Shown in pieces: positions 32,490 to 43,691 of a DNA stretch of 64,000 nucleotides. Position 1 is the stretch's first letter; each line of letters opens with the position of its first letter. The position numbers were made by a program, and so were the translations under genes. Under the pieces are notes generated by a model that had not been told where the DNA came from, did not search any database, and saw nothing but the letters and a program-made list of their open reading frames with translations. Source of the stretch: Taxillus chinensis (lineage: Eukaryota > Streptophyta > Magnoliopsida > Santalales > Loranthaceae); assembly GCA_023512835.1 (NCBI GenBank), contig CM042084.1:47973609-48037608 (forward strand), given 5' to 3'.

Positions 32490-33970
32490 CGATCCAGAGT
32501 GGAGGAGTTTCTGACGATCAAGGATTTACTACAGACGACGGGAGGCCGGAGGCGTTGAGGTAGCAAGGACATAGATCGCTCCGTTATTTTCCCCAATTCT
32601 TTTTCTGCAATACGAGGTAGGGATTTTAAGTTTGTTTATTTGCCGTCTCTCTCTTACAAATTTCTAGAAAATAAAATTTATGTGATGATCTGGGATGTTG
32701 AGAAGGGACCTTTTTATATATATTGAGTTTCTAAATTCCACCTTGAGCCTATGGGTGATCTGGGGTTTTTTTTGTCTGAGTTTTCTAATTTTCTGAATTT
32801 CTGTGTGAGATTATTTATACTTTTGGGTTAGGGGTCATTTGTATACCCATTGTCTTGAGATTATTTAGATGAAAATTTTTTGGGAAAACCCTGTATTTGG
32901 TTTGGCTAAGGCCTCTGGTATTGGGAAATCAAATGAGAGTGAGGCCAGAGTTGGATTTAGACCCTATTTATGGACTTAGAATCTCAATAACTTCTAAACT
33001 AAAACGAATTTGAGGTTGGTCCTTTAGGGAAAAATGATTAGAATGACAAAAGGAAGATTTTGGAGTCTGCACGTGAGAATGCCTTTTTCACTTGCAGATT
33101 CATTCTTGCTCCAAATTGCACCAAATTTTAGGTGGTGCTTCCTTAGAGGCATAGGAGTTGAAATACCCCTGCACATGAGAATGACCTTTTCACGTGCAAC
33201 CTTGTTTTTGGCTAAAAATCGTCCCTGAACCTTCTGGGATGGTTAGAATGATGTTTGGAGTTAATTTGCCTCTACACGCGACAATAGGTTGTCACGTGCA
33301 GCTTGTTTTGGGCTCCCCTTGAGGTGGATGAGCTTCCTTTGAAAGGTTGTTTATGATCCAGACTATGAGTGTGAGAAATGTGTGGACTTTAGGGACCAGG
33401 AGGAGTTAGATAATGTTATATGAAATGATATAATTGTTCTGAGACTATCTGTTGTTTTACATTCTGAGTTGAGTTTTTTGTATGCGGAATGAGTTGCATG
33501 TTTGTGCTGTGTTTGTTGAGTTATGTTTGTTGAGTTGAGATTGTTGAGTTGTATGTGTTGAAATGTGTATGTTGAGGACCCCAGAAATGCGGGGAGTTGA
33601 GATGAGAACCCCAGAAACGCGGGGATTGAGTTGAGTGTGGGACAGTCGTTATACTATACCCCTTGAGATGAGATTCACATTTGCCAGGTGTGGTATGTCA
33701 CGTCGCCGTGATGGCGGGGTGTCCTCCGCCCTCCAGTGCAGGCTAAGGTATGAGGCGTGTTTTACTGGGTGATGGTTGTTTTAGCTTAAGTCACTACACG
33801 AGCACATGCATCCAGTTGACATGCATAGTTTTAGAGTGGGACGGGACTGGGGAGACTCGATCCCTACTGAGCTGTGGTGTGCTCACCCCTCCTATGAATT
33901 GTTCTTTGCAGGACCTAGCAGGCGATAGGCGGAAGAGCTGAGTCGGTAGGCCACTGGGGCTGTATGGTCT

Positions 33971-33989
33971 TATATATATATATATATAC
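33971..33989 (+). repeat. (TA)n microsatellite in the chromovirus 1 LTR
   Basis: An uninterrupted TA run of nine units lies downstream of the conserved hairpin block. It could be mistaken for a TATA box, but its position is late in the LTR. Confidence 0.85.
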
Positions 33990-34334
33990 ATTTGGTGATT
34001 TCGTTGTATTTGAGATTCTATGTTTGAACTGTGTACCCTGGTTTATCTATTATTGGGAGCTTGTTCCCTAGTGGGTTGTAAAAGGGCTGGAAGCCTCTAA
34101 GCAATGTAATTGATGTATTGTGTTGTGAATACTGTATGTATATATATTGTGGTGGTGTGCTTGGCATGGAAACAGGTACATGCCCCTTGGCATATTGACT
34201 AGTGATACAGGAATAGGACAGCACCCACGGTAGGTGTCCTCACTTTGGTGTTTACACCGAACCCTTGACCCTTCGGGTGTGGGCATGCGCAGTCATTACC
34301 CATTTCCAGGGGGAAGGAAACTTGGGGTGTGACA

Positions 34335-35869
34335 ATACTGACCCAGATGAGAAAATAGCTCGGAAAGAAAAGGGGGTAGCTTTCAAAGCTATGAAATGTC
34401 TCAGAATACAGTGGGATGATGATACGGAAGAGTCAGAGAACTCTGACTTGGATGCTGAAGAAGAAATAGCTCTTCTGGTCAAATCCTTTGAGCGATTCCT
34501 CCGAAAAAGCAGAAAAGGATTCAGAAGAGGCTCCTCATCATCACCCAGAAGGAAGGAGCGATCGGAGTCGCGTTCCCAAGAATGCTACAACTGTGCGAAA
34601 CCTGGTCACTGGGCCAAGGACTGTAAATCCAAATCTACGATGGCCGAGAAAAGTGATAAGGCTAAACCTCGATGCTCCACCTTAGATAACAACAAGGACA
34701 AGAGGAAGGCGTTCGTCACAAAGTACGTCAGTGGCTGGGAAGAAGAGGAGGAATCCTCTGATGACGAGCCAACTCCAAAGCCGAATGTCTGCCTCATGGT
34801 AAATGCTGAGGTACCTTCTATCTTTGAGCTCATGAGTAAATTAGAATCTCTTACTGCTGAACGTGATCATGAAAAGAATGAGAGACTAATAATTACTCAA
34901 ATGTACAAAGATATGGAAAGTCAAAATAAACATCTTGAATTTACTGTTGCTAGACTTGAAAAAGACATAGTTGACTTCCGGGGTAAAGAGGCTTGGTATC
35001 AGGACTTAAGAGTAGAAAATCATTTGCTAAATACCAACCTAACTGGCCTAAAAGTTATTTTAAAAAGACTCGAGAATGAACTTGAAAAAGAAAAGGAAAT
35101 AAATCATAAGTGGCTAAAATCCGGAGAAATAGCCTCTACATTTACGATTGATCCGGACGATATCCGAGTTAAACCTGGCCTTGGCTCCAAACCATCAACC
35201 TCCACACAAGCTACTGAGTGTACCTCAGATTTCACTCCGAAACTAACCAACCTTTATCCTGTTAGAACATTTAAACCGTTGGATGGTTTCATTTCAGGTG
35301 GCACCATAGTCTATGATTGTGGAAGGGAGGCTGTTACTGCTAATCCCGAAGTAGTAGCACCCAAACCTAAAGATGAAGGGAAGGCTGCTACAGTTAAAGC
35401 CGAAACTGTAGCACCCAGAAAGAAAGGAAAGGCTAAGGCTAGCGCATCTAGGGCCAAGAGCGCATCACCCATTCGCAAAGGATTAGGCCACAGGGAACAG
35501 TGTAAAAAACCTATAAAACCTAAGAAACCTGTATCCCCTGTTTGCGCTACGCATCATAGTGTTTGTTCCATATGTGGAGAAATAGGCCATTATCACTATG
35601 AATATTGGAGTTTATCAGATGACTGGCTTTGTAATCAAGTTCTTATTAATAAAGATCAGTTCATCAAAAAGGGTTTTTCTGGCAAATCAAAATCAAAATC
35701 TCAAAGGAGTATCTCTCCCAAGAAAACCCAAATAAAAGAAGCAACTCACTCTAACAAAGTAAAGTCAACTTGGAAAGCTAAAGTTCCTAACAAAGTAAAA
35801 TCCGGAACTATTGACACTGCTGTTGTTTCTCCTAACCGCCCGAAACAAATTTGGGCACCAAAAGTGTAA
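34335..35869 (+). pseudogene. gag: Copia 2 gag, C-terminal two thirds
   Basis: The open frame begins upstream at an ATG at 34265 inside the chromovirus 1 LTR, so its first about 24 residues are LTR-derived. Copia sequence starts with DPDEKIARKEKG. Recognisable parts are an acidic stretch, an Arg/Ser-rich segment, the knuckle CYNCAKPGHWAKDC (about 34585-34625), a long coiled coil (about 34820-35110), lysine/alanine-rich repeats, and a second knuckle CSICGEIGHYHYEY (about 35565-35605) whose last Cys is Tyr, while copia 1 keeps Cys. It stops at 35869. The frame is otherwise intact for over 500 codons but lacks its own N-terminus. Confidence 0.87.
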
Positions 35870-35929
35870 TCTGTTGTGTTGCAGGAGCATCTGTGGAATG
35901 CATTACCGGACCACGTGAAGTTAAAGATC

Positions 35930-36529
35930 AATCAAAGCAAGTGAATCCTTGATAGTGGATGCTCCGGACATATGACGGGTGATCAGTCTCTGCTCGTTGA
36001 AGTTACTGACAAACGAGGCCCATCCGTATCATATGGAGACAACAGTAAAGGTAAGACTGTGGGGTATGGCACTTTGACCAACGGCTGTGTATCAATAACT
36101 ATGGTTGCATTAGTCGAAGGTTTGAAGCATAATATACGAGTGTCAGTAATTTATATGACAAAGGATTTACTGTTTCCTTTATGTCCAACACTTGCACAGT
36201 TAGGGAACTTATCCGGAGATATTAAATTATTCGGATTAAGAGATGGGGACATATATTCAGTGGTCGTAAGAAATAATTCTTCTGACCCTGTATGCTTCCT
36301 TACTAAAGCATCAGATGAAGATAGTTGGATATGGCACAAGCGCTGCGCTCATTTAAATTTTAAGACTTTGTCTAAACTAGCGTCGCTTGACTTAGTTAAT
36401 GGTCTGCCCAAACATAAATACTCCAGATACTCTCTTTGTCGAGAATGCCAACTCAACAAACAGACCAGGCATAGCTTTAAGAGCAAATCAGTTAATTCAA
36501 TAACTGCTCCTTTGCAACTTCTTCATATG
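35930..36529 (+). pseudogene. pol: Copia 2 protease and GAG-pre-integrase
   Basis: The protease active site LDSGCSGHMTGD is at about 35948-35983, preceded by a TGA at 35942-35944 where copia 1 has TGG. The frame then runs to the insertion point, with YGDNSKGKTVGYG and the HHCC module (WHKRCAHLNFKTL and LCRECQLNKQTRHSF at about 36330-36485). Chromovirus 2 is inserted at 36530, just before the integrase core that resumes at 45414. It would otherwise be a continuous pol segment. Confidence 0.88.
36525..36529. repeat. Left target-site duplication of chromovirus 2 (ATATG)
   Basis: ATATG precedes the LTR at 36530 and recurs at 45414-45418. The uninterrupted site in copia 1 has a single copy. Confidence 0.93.
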
Positions 36530-36959
36530 TGTAATGACCCGTGTTTCGGGGTGTGAGGAGTTAGTCATAGTTATGACGTTTGAGTGGGTTTTTGGGAGAT
36601 TTTTTCCCACACACTTTAGGTAAAACACCTTGTATGTTGATGGGCAAGTTTGGGGTAACAGATGAGCCCATGAGGCAACCTTTGGGAGGTGCACGTGACA
36701 ATGCACGTCATATGGGGATATCACGTGCAAGGAGATTTTTGTATGCTTGCCTTCTACATGATTCAAGGAAGCTTGGGGCAGAATTTCACAGCATTTTGAG
36801 CTGCACGTCATATGGGGATATGATGTGCATTATGGCATGCAGCCATATTTTTGGACCATCACCATGATTTTGTTGTTCTGGTAATCTTTTCTCGAAGGAC
36901 TATGTTGGAATTATGGATATTTTGTTGTGTGTGGATGCGGGAAGGTCGTAGCTTGTTCC

Positions 36960-37040
36960 ATCAAAACTACGTCATTTTGATGCTGGAGTTAACTTAATCA
37001 AAACTACGTCATTTTGATTGTCTAGGTGTCTATATAAGAG
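36960..37040 (+). promoter_or_regulatory. Predicted core promoter of the chromovirus 2 LTR
   Basis: Two identical 22-bp imperfect palindromes centred on TACGTCA (36960-36981 and 36997-37018) are followed by CTATATAAGAG at 37030. ACGTCA/TGACG is the core bound by plant bZIP (TGA-type) factors, and the paired layout recalls as-1 elements. The 3' LTR keeps the arrangement at 44122-44143, 44159-44180 and about 44192. Promoter activity is inferred. Confidence 0.6.
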
Positions 37041-37364
37041 GTGGAGGATTCTTAGGTTTAGGGTTCTTCTTTTGGCTAGCCACCGCAGCCGTCGTAGAGA
37101 GAGAGAGAGAGAGAGAGAGAGAAGGAGAGCTTTTGGTTGTTGCCGGAGCGTCTTGCGTGGGTAGACGGCGTCTAGCGTGGGAACGAGAAGGATTTTCTTT
37201 GAGGTAGGGGTTTTGTCTTCTTGTATCCAATCCGGGGTTAGGTCCTGTGGTGGATTAACTGTTGAGTTATAATGTTGTAAATGTATTATATATATGTAAA
37301 TTCATATAGGTGTGACTTCCTATATGAATGTTGGCCTTCAATGGCATATTATTGTGTTTGATAT

Positions 37365-37680
37365 TAAGCCTGTGTGGCTACGCATGTTAGGTGTTTGGTT
37401 TTAAGCCTGTGTGGCTAGGTGTCTAAGCCTGTGATGGTATACGTGCTAAGTGTTTGATGTTATGCCTGTGTGACTATGCGAATTATGTGTTTGATGTTAT
37501 GCCTGTGTGGCAATGTAACTAAATATGTTGGCCTGTGTGGCGCCTGAAAGGCTGTGGCAATGTTTGTAACTGTGGATATGTTAGCATGTGTGGCTAAGCC
37601 TGAGAGGCTATGGATATGCTGGCCTATGTGGCGCCTAAGAGGCTGTGAATATGTGAGCCTGTGTGGCTATGATAACGATT
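37365..37680 (+). repeat. Minisatellite in the chromovirus 2 5' LTR
   Basis: Degenerate units of about 35-40 bp are built around GCCTGTGTGGCTATG and TGTTTGATGTTATG. The 3' LTR (about 44510-44880) has an extra run of units, which with the lost (GA)n explains most of the LTR length difference. Confidence 0.75.
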
Positions 37681-38199
37681 GTACCTGTTCTGTGACTTGT
37701 GGATTGATACTCAATTGTGGAATATAACCTGCTTATATCTTATTATCACTACAAGGCACCTGTGCACATTCTCATGTAGATGCTAGGAACATGGGATGGG
37801 TTGGGGAGACAAGATCCCTACTGAGCTGTGGTTGCTCACCCCTCCTATTGTGATGTGTTTTCTTGCAGGAACCTACAGGCGTTAAGTGGAATCCCAAGGT
37901 GGAAGACCATATTTGTTTTATTGTTCCTTTTCAATTATGTTATTTTGGGGAAATCGATGTAACCCTAGTGGGGAGATATTATAAAAAAAATTTGAATGTA
38001 ATAAAGGCGTGTGGTTTTGTTGTAAATGTTTATTGTGATTTAAAAATTAATAAAGATATTTGATTTACATCATTATGAATTTTTGCTGTGTGTGTACGAT
38101 GTCTTGCGTGATGTTGTATATCAACCCCTTACCCACCGGGTGGGTAAAGGGGAGTCACAAATCGGTTTCCTCGGGTTGGAAATTCGTGGCCTGACAATA

Positions 38200-38212
38200 T
38201 GGTATCAGAGCA
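38200..38212 (+). other. Primer-binding site of chromovirus 2
   Basis: TGGTATCAGAGCA begins three bases after the LTR end and is complementary to the initiator methionine tRNA 3' end. Confidence 0.93.
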
Positions 38213-38639
38213 TGGTCTAGTTGGCCTAGGGTCGTGAGCGGATCTGGTTATCTTGTGTCCCTTGGAGGAGCCTGGAGGGACGTGCCTGATCAACATGGTA
38301 GTCCAAACCACAGATAGGATTTGCATGCATTGGTATTAGGGTACTAGTTGCATTTGTTGTTTATATGTGCTAAACTTTGTAAAGGAGTGGATGACGAGAT
38401 TAAGTGTGAAATGTGCAACTCTGAATTATCTTGAAATATCTTGAGCATGACAACACGAAAGTGTACTAGTGTTATTTGAACAGTGTGCTTGTGGAATTGA
38501 CGCATGTACAACGTGACTCCATGAGAACTGGAATGTGTGTAATGTGTCTACTGATTGAATTAATGAATGGGGTAGAGGTAATGACGCGATAGATTATGAA
38601 TGCATTTGACGATTGTCTTTCTTACTTTGTGTAGTAAGA
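38213..38639 (+). other. Leader of chromovirus 2
   Basis: Untranslated leader between the PBS and gag ATG at 38640. No gene or clear repeat is seen. Confidence 0.7.
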
Positions 38640-39760
38640 ATGCCACCGAGGAGAGTGACACGTGCGTCTGGGGCAGTGGCTGATGAGTCATCTGCCCATG
38701 AGGGTCCAGGTGCGGGGCAGTCTGCTGGAGGACATGCACTATTGTTGGCACAACTGCGAGAGGGCATCCGATTGGAAGTCCGAGAGCTGAGGGAGGGTAT
38801 CCGGCAAGAGGTTCGGGAGGAGGTGCGCCGTGAGATGGCAGCACAACAGGTGGTGCCACCACCACCACCACCACCAGTGGGGGAGCTGCCTCGTGAGCAT
38901 GAGAGTTTGCTGGGTGGCAACTCAATTCGTGCAGAGGATGACGTGGTGACAAGGTTCCAAAAGGAACAACCTCCAAGGTTCAAGGGAGAAGGGGATCCCG
39001 TGGTAGTTGAGGATTGGTTGAGGCAGATTGAGCATGTATTCTCCTTTCTCCTACCCCGGGAGGAGGATAAGGTGAGGTTGGCCATTCGGCAGCTGGAGGG
39101 GAATGCTTTGGAGTGGTGGCAGAGTGTTGCGGGATGCCGTGCAGTATAGTACATGATGTGGGATGAGTTCTTACAGCTTTTCCATGACGAGTTCTTCCCC
39201 GAGTCGCTGAGGTGGCAAAAGAGGGAGGAATTCGGGAGTCTGAAGCAGGGAGCAAAAATGGTGCCCGAGTATGAACGCGAGTTCTGGAGCTTGAGTAGAT
39301 TTGCTCCCAAGACTGTGGCCAAGGAGGACTTGAAGGCCCACAAGTTCACCTTGGGCCTTAGGCCAGCCCTTAGGCAGAGGGTAGCGATCTTGCGCTTGAG
39401 GACTTATGCTGAAGTGGTAGAGACAGCCCGTATCGCTGAGAGGGAGCTGGATGATGGGAGGCAGGCCTATCAGGGTCACCAGTTGTAGGGTGGATCTGAA
39501 CGTGATTCGGGGCCCAAGAGGTCCAGGACAAAGGAGAGAGATAGCAGTTCGTTCCGCGATAGGGGACAGTCATCGGTGAACCTAGGGAGGACTACTTTGG
39601 CGGAAGTAGGCAGGGCGGTTCAACAGGAGGTCTTCCCGGCGGTTGTCATTATTGTGGGGAGTAAGGCCACTGCAAAAGGGAGTGTCCAAAGAAGAACTGG
39701 TGATGCAACAGCTGTGGACGAGTGGGCCATTTGAGCCAGGTTTGCCGAAGTGGGAACAGG
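38640..39760 (+). pseudogene. gag: Chromovirus 2 gag
   Basis: The ATG at 38640 encodes MPPRRVTRASGA, then a charged helix, a polyproline stretch and the Retrotrans_gag domain (FKGEGDPVVVEDWLRQIE, LEGNALEWWQ; after a TAG at 39147-39149, in the same frame, DEFLQLFHDEFFPESLRWQK and LKAHKFTLGLRPAL). A second stop is at 39486-39488. Two zinc knuckles lie at about 39640-39755 (CHYCGE..GHCKREC and CNSCGRVGHLSQVC) in another frame, with stops inside. The domain order is normal for Tekay; the copy is clearly inactive. Confidence 0.9.
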
Positions 39761-39934
39761 GGAGTTGGAGGCGTGGCATCCAGCACGAGGAGTGATGCCA
39801 GTTTCTGTGCAGTAGCAGAGAGACCAGCTCGTCAGTGGCAAGCTAGTCAGGTAGGATCGAACCAGACCCGACCTCAGGGGAGGCTGGAGCGGTAGCAGAA
39901 TGAAGCTAGAGGCAGCCATGGTGGGAAATGTCCA

Positions 39935-40380
39935 GTGGGGGAGCCGACTAGTGGCACGGGCCAAGGGAGGCTGTTTGCACTGAATACAACACCCCAGGAG
40001 GAGGCTGAGCTACCACCTCCACTGGCGGAGGATGGGGTAGGACCATCAGTGGTTAGAGGTACCCTTTTGATCTCTCATACGCTTGTTTCTGCACTTTTTG
40101 ATATGGGTGCATCTTGTTCGTTTGTTGCTGAACTTCTGATTGAGGGATTGGGATTAGCGTGTGTTGAGGCAGAGAGGCCCCTAGTAGTGGAGTCTCCGGT
40201 GGGGGGTGTGATTGAGGTGCGGGGCAATGTCGTGACTGTGTGTTAACTATAGGGTATGTGGAGCTTAGTTTTGATTTGTATGTGATGCCCTTGCGCACAT
40301 TTGACCTGATCTTGGGTATGGATTGGCTTAAGGCTTTTCAGGCCAAGATAGATTGTTATCGGTGGCGTGTATCCTTCGTG
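39935..40380 (+). pseudogene. pro: Chromovirus 2 protease
   Basis: LLISHTLVSALFDMGASCSF (about 40066-40125) corresponds to the retropepsin active-site strand, but D-T/S-G is D-M-G, which should abolish activity. A one-base change near 40235 closes the frame at 40246. The conserved second strand ([10 protein letters not shown]) follows at about 40300 in another frame. Chromovirus 1 has D-I-G at the same place. Confidence 0.85.
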
Positions 40381-40572
40381 ACACCAGCAGGGACCTCTTG
40401 CACCCTGTAGGGGGAGTGGGACTATGAGGCGAGTCGAGCTGGGCTAGTGCTGGACTAGTGGGGTGCCATTACCCACAGGTTAGCAGCCCTGACCTTTGCT
40501 GAGGAGGGGAAAGTAGAAAAGAGAGTGTGGTCAGCAGTTGTTGACCAATTTCAAGATGTCTTCCCTGACTAG

Positions 40573-41514
40573 TTGAGGAGTTTACCTCCTAAGAGAAGTG
40601 TGGAGTTCACCATTGAATTGGTACCGGGGACTGGCCCAATCTCCCAAGTAGCATATCGTATGGGACCAGCCGAGTTGAGGGAGCTTCAGAGGCAAATAGA
40701 GGAATTGGTGGACAAGGCGTATATCAGACCGAGTACCTCATCCTGGGGTGCTCCAGTGCTCTTTACAAAGAAGGTAGATGCTACGCTTCATCTTTTCATT
40801 GACTACAAGAAGCTGAATTTGGTGACTGTGAAGAACAAGTATCCGTTGCCTCGGATAGATGACCTGTTTGACCAGTTGAGTGGGGCCCAGTGGTTTTCCA
40901 AGATAGATCTGCGATCGGGGTATCACTAGTTAAGGGTTAGGGAGGAGGACATCCCTAAGACGGCTTTTCGGTGCAGGTATGGGCACTATGAGTGGATAGT
41001 GATGCCTTTCGGGCTCACTAATGCACTAGCAGTGTTCATGCATTTGATGAACCAGGTTTTTGCTCCCTATTTGGATTCCTTTGTGGTGGTGTTTATAGAC
41101 GATATCTTGGTGTATTCCAAGACGGAGAGGGAGCATGTGGAGCATTTGGCGATAGTGCTGCAAACCTTGAGGAACCAGCAGTTGTTTGCTAAGTTTAGCA
41201 AATGTGAGTTTTGGATGCAGGAGGTTCACTTTCTTGGCCATGTAGTGTCAGCTGAGGGAGTTAGAGTGGACCCAACCAAGATTGAGGCTGTGGCATCGTG
41301 GGAGTGGCCAACCAATGTCTTCGAGATTCATAGTTTCCTTTGCTTGGCAGGGTATTATCGTCATTTTGTAGAGCGATTCTCCCGTTTGGTGGCTCTTATG
41401 ACTGCGTTGACCAGGAAGGGAATGAAGTTTGAGTGGACTGACAAGTGTCAGCAATCATTTGAGACTCTCAAAACCCGTTTGACCACCGCACCTGTATTGA
41501 GGTTACCTAGGTAG
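40573..41514 (+). pseudogene. pol: Chromovirus 2 reverse transcriptase
   Basis: One frame with a stop at 40927-40929. Before it are [23 protein letters not shown] and [13 protein letters not shown]. After it are [12 protein letters not shown], the catalytic FIDDILVYS (about 41092-41118), [11 protein letters not shown] and the connection domain to LRLPR, ended by a TAG at 41512. RT copies element RNA into DNA. Confidence 0.92.
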
Positions 41515-41529
41515 GATATCCCATATGAG

Positions 41530-41915
41530 GTGTATTGTGATGCGTCCAGGATTGGTTTGGGGTGTGTGCTTATGCAGGAGCACTGTGTGGTAGCTTATGG
41601 GTCGAGGCAATTGAAACCACATGAGCAGAATTACCTTACTCATGATCATGAGTTGGTAGCTATTATCTTTGCTTTGAAGAGTTGGCAACATTACCTTTTA
41701 GGGGAGAAGTTTGTAGTGTTCTCAGATCACAAGAGCCTTCAGTACATCTTTACTCAAAAGGACTTGAATTTTGACAGCAGAGATAGGTGGAGTATTTGCA
41801 GACCTTTGATTTTACTCTTGCCTATACCCCAGGCAAGGGTAATGTTGTGGCTGACGCTTTGAGCAGGAAAGGGAAGGCTGAGGTGGCCGTGAGAGAGAGG
41901 AAGCTAATGGAGCAG
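41530..41915 (+). pseudogene. pol: Chromovirus 2 RNase H
   Basis: [32 protein letters not shown] and [11 protein letters not shown] mark a gypsy-type RNase H. A frameshift near 41785 moves the end ([17 protein letters not shown]) to the next frame, which runs to 42125. The first Asp of the catalytic set (YCDAS) is present. Confidence 0.9.
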
Positions 41916-42079
41916 TTAGCAATGTTGCAGTTGCACCCTATGACTTGTGATGGTAGGACAGTGCTGAGTCCTATGGTTGTAGTACCTGCATTGTATCAGC
42001 GAGTCCGGGAGGGACAATTGGGTGACGTTGAGTGTGAGGTTCTCCGTGCCCATATTGAGGCTGGTGAGCTAACTGAGGA

Positions 42080-43426
42080 TTGGATCGGGGTCCTAAGCAT
42101 GAGTTGTCTTTTCACGGATGGCTAGTGGTGGCTTCTCCTCTTAGAGAAGAGGTGATGAGGGAGTTTCATCAATCTAGAGTTGTAGTGCATCCAGGGGGTA
42201 CAAAGATGTACCATGCACTTCGGGGGCATTTTTGGTGTCCTAGGATGAAACGTTATATGGCTGCTTTTGTTTCGAGGTGCCTCACGTGTTAGCAGGTGGA
42301 GGCTGAGCACCAGCGGCCAACAGGTATGTTGCAACCATTACCGATAGCCGAGTGAAAGTGGGACCACATAGTGATGGATTTTGTGTCTGGTCTTCCACCC
42401 ACCACGGGAGGAAAGACATGATATGGGTGATTGTGGATCAGCTAACAAAGTCGGCCCATTTTCTTGCCGTTTGAGAGCGGGGACTCCATCGGGACGTTGA
42501 GCCAGCTGTATGTGAACGAGATTGTGAGACTACATGGAGTACCATCGTCGATTGTGTCTGACAGAGATTCGTGGTTCACTTCCCGTTTTTGGGGAGGCTT
42601 GGGGGAAGCTTTGGGGACGAAACTGAGCATGGATACAGTTTTTCACCCTAAGACTGACGGTTAGACAGAGTGGACGAATCAGATATTGGAGGACATGTTG
42701 CGGGCCTGTGTGCTAGATTTTGGGAGTTCGTGGGCAACTCACCTTCCTTTGGAGGAGTTTGCCTACAACAACAGTTATCAGGCATCCATTGGGATGGCTC
42801 CTTTCGAGGTGTTGTATGAGAGGCCGTGTCGATCACCTTTATGTTGGACTGAGGTCGGGGAGGCAGCTCTCTTGGGACCACAGTTGGTTCAAGAGGCTAC
42901 CGAGAAGGTTAAGTTGATTCATCAGCGATTGTTATCAGCTTAGAGTTGGCAGAAATCTTATACGGATCAGTGGCGGCGACCTTTGGAGTTTTCTGTGGGT
43001 GATCATGTGTTTCTCCGTGTTTCGCCATGTCGTGGACATCGACGGTTTGGGCGAGGTCCCAAGCTATTTCCGCGGTTTATTGGCCCTTTTGAGGTTATGG
43101 CTTGTGTGGGGCTAGTGGCCTACCGGTTAGCGTTGCCACCGCGATTGAGTTAGGTGCACAATGTGTTCCATGTATCCCATTTGCGGAAGTATCATCCTGA
43201 CCCCACTAATGTGATCGATTGGGGGACATTGTACATCGAGCATGACATGTCCATTGTTGAGGCCCCTATCCGTATACTCGATCGGCGGGAGAAGCTTTTG
43301 CGTGGTCGTGCTATTCCTTTGGTTCGTGTGCTATGGCAGCACCGCGGCATTGAGGAGGAGACCTGGGAACGTGAATCCATGATGCTTGAGCAACACCCAG
43401 AGTTGTTCGAGGACGAACAATCTTGA
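42080..43426 (+). pseudogene. pol: Chromovirus 2 integrase with chromodomain-like tail
   Basis: The frame is broken by stops at 42290-42292, 42353-42355, about 42472, 42662-42664, about 42941 and about 43151. The zinc module (VHPGGTKMYHAL, CLTC), [24 protein letters not shown] (second Asp) and FAYNNSYQASIGMAPFE are clear. The segment from 43154 (NVFHVSHLRKYHPDP to LVRVLWQHRGIEEETWERE) is the chromodomain-like end typical of Tekay. Four stops compared with chromovirus 1 are C-to-T or G-to-A changes. Confidence 0.9.
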
Positions 43427-43691
43427 GGGTGGGAGGTGGCTATTGGCCAAGGGGTAGTAATGTGTTTTCTTGCATGCGGTTCATGATTTGGTGTATTTGT
43501 ATTTGTATTTGTAGACTGGTATTTGTATTTATATTGAGATGTGTTTTGAGATTGCAATGTGTTTGAAATGTCCTGTTATGTTGTGTGATCCATTTGGGTA
43601 TTGTGGCTTGCCGTTTTGCAAATAGGTAGCATGTGTTTGTTATCCCTCGTATGTTTCTTTTCAAGGACGAAAAGTCTTAAGGGGGGGAGGA
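43411..43691 (+). other. Duplicated polypurine-tract cassette of chromovirus 2
   Basis: TTCGAGGACGAACAA followed by GAGGGTGGGAGG closes pol (43411-43437). A second cassette, CAAGGACGAAAAGTCTTAAG with GGGGGGGAGGA, abuts the 3' LTR (about 43662-43691). The second is the functional polypurine tract. The spacer between them is about 225 bp with no gene. Confidence 0.78.

Larger units (their letters stand above)
32114..34334 (+). repeat. Chromovirus 1 3' LTR, right fragment
   Basis: The LTR continues after copia 1 and ends GGGGTGTGACA at 34334, giving an undisrupted LTR of about 2313 bp. It holds an (AC)n and (AG)n microsatellite (32421-32484), a (TA)n run (33971-33989), a repeated CCCCAGAAAYGCGGGGA motif (about 33580-33625), and the TGAGC..GCTCA hairpin at 33868-33885 followed by a TTCTTTGCAG string. 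Beyond it, ATACT (34335-34339) would be the right target duplication in copia 2. No gene is seen. Confidence 0.87.
34335..36529 (+). mobile_element. SIRE-like copia 2, left visible part (gag to GAG-pre-integrase)
   Basis: This is the same family as copia 1, in + orientation. It is the outermost recognisable element in the window: chromovirus 1 lies on its left and chromovirus 2 interrupts it at 36529. The integrase continues at 45414-45804. LTRs and RT are not in the window. Confidence 0.9.
36530..38196 (+). repeat. Chromovirus 2 5' LTR (1667 bp)
   Basis: It runs from TGTAATGACCCG to GGCCTGACA. It contains bZIP-like motif pairs, a TATA box (37030-37040), a (GA)n run (about 37098-37122), a minisatellite of GCCTGTGTGGCTA units (about 37365-37680), the TGAGC..GCTCA hairpin (37822-37838) and AATAAA signals near 37998 and 38049. 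Confidence 0.94.

Noticed and set aside
33971..33989. (TA)n as the TATA box of the chromovirus 1 LTR
   Set aside because: It lies after the conserved hairpin block near the LTR end, downstream of where transcription should begin; it is better read as a microsatellite.
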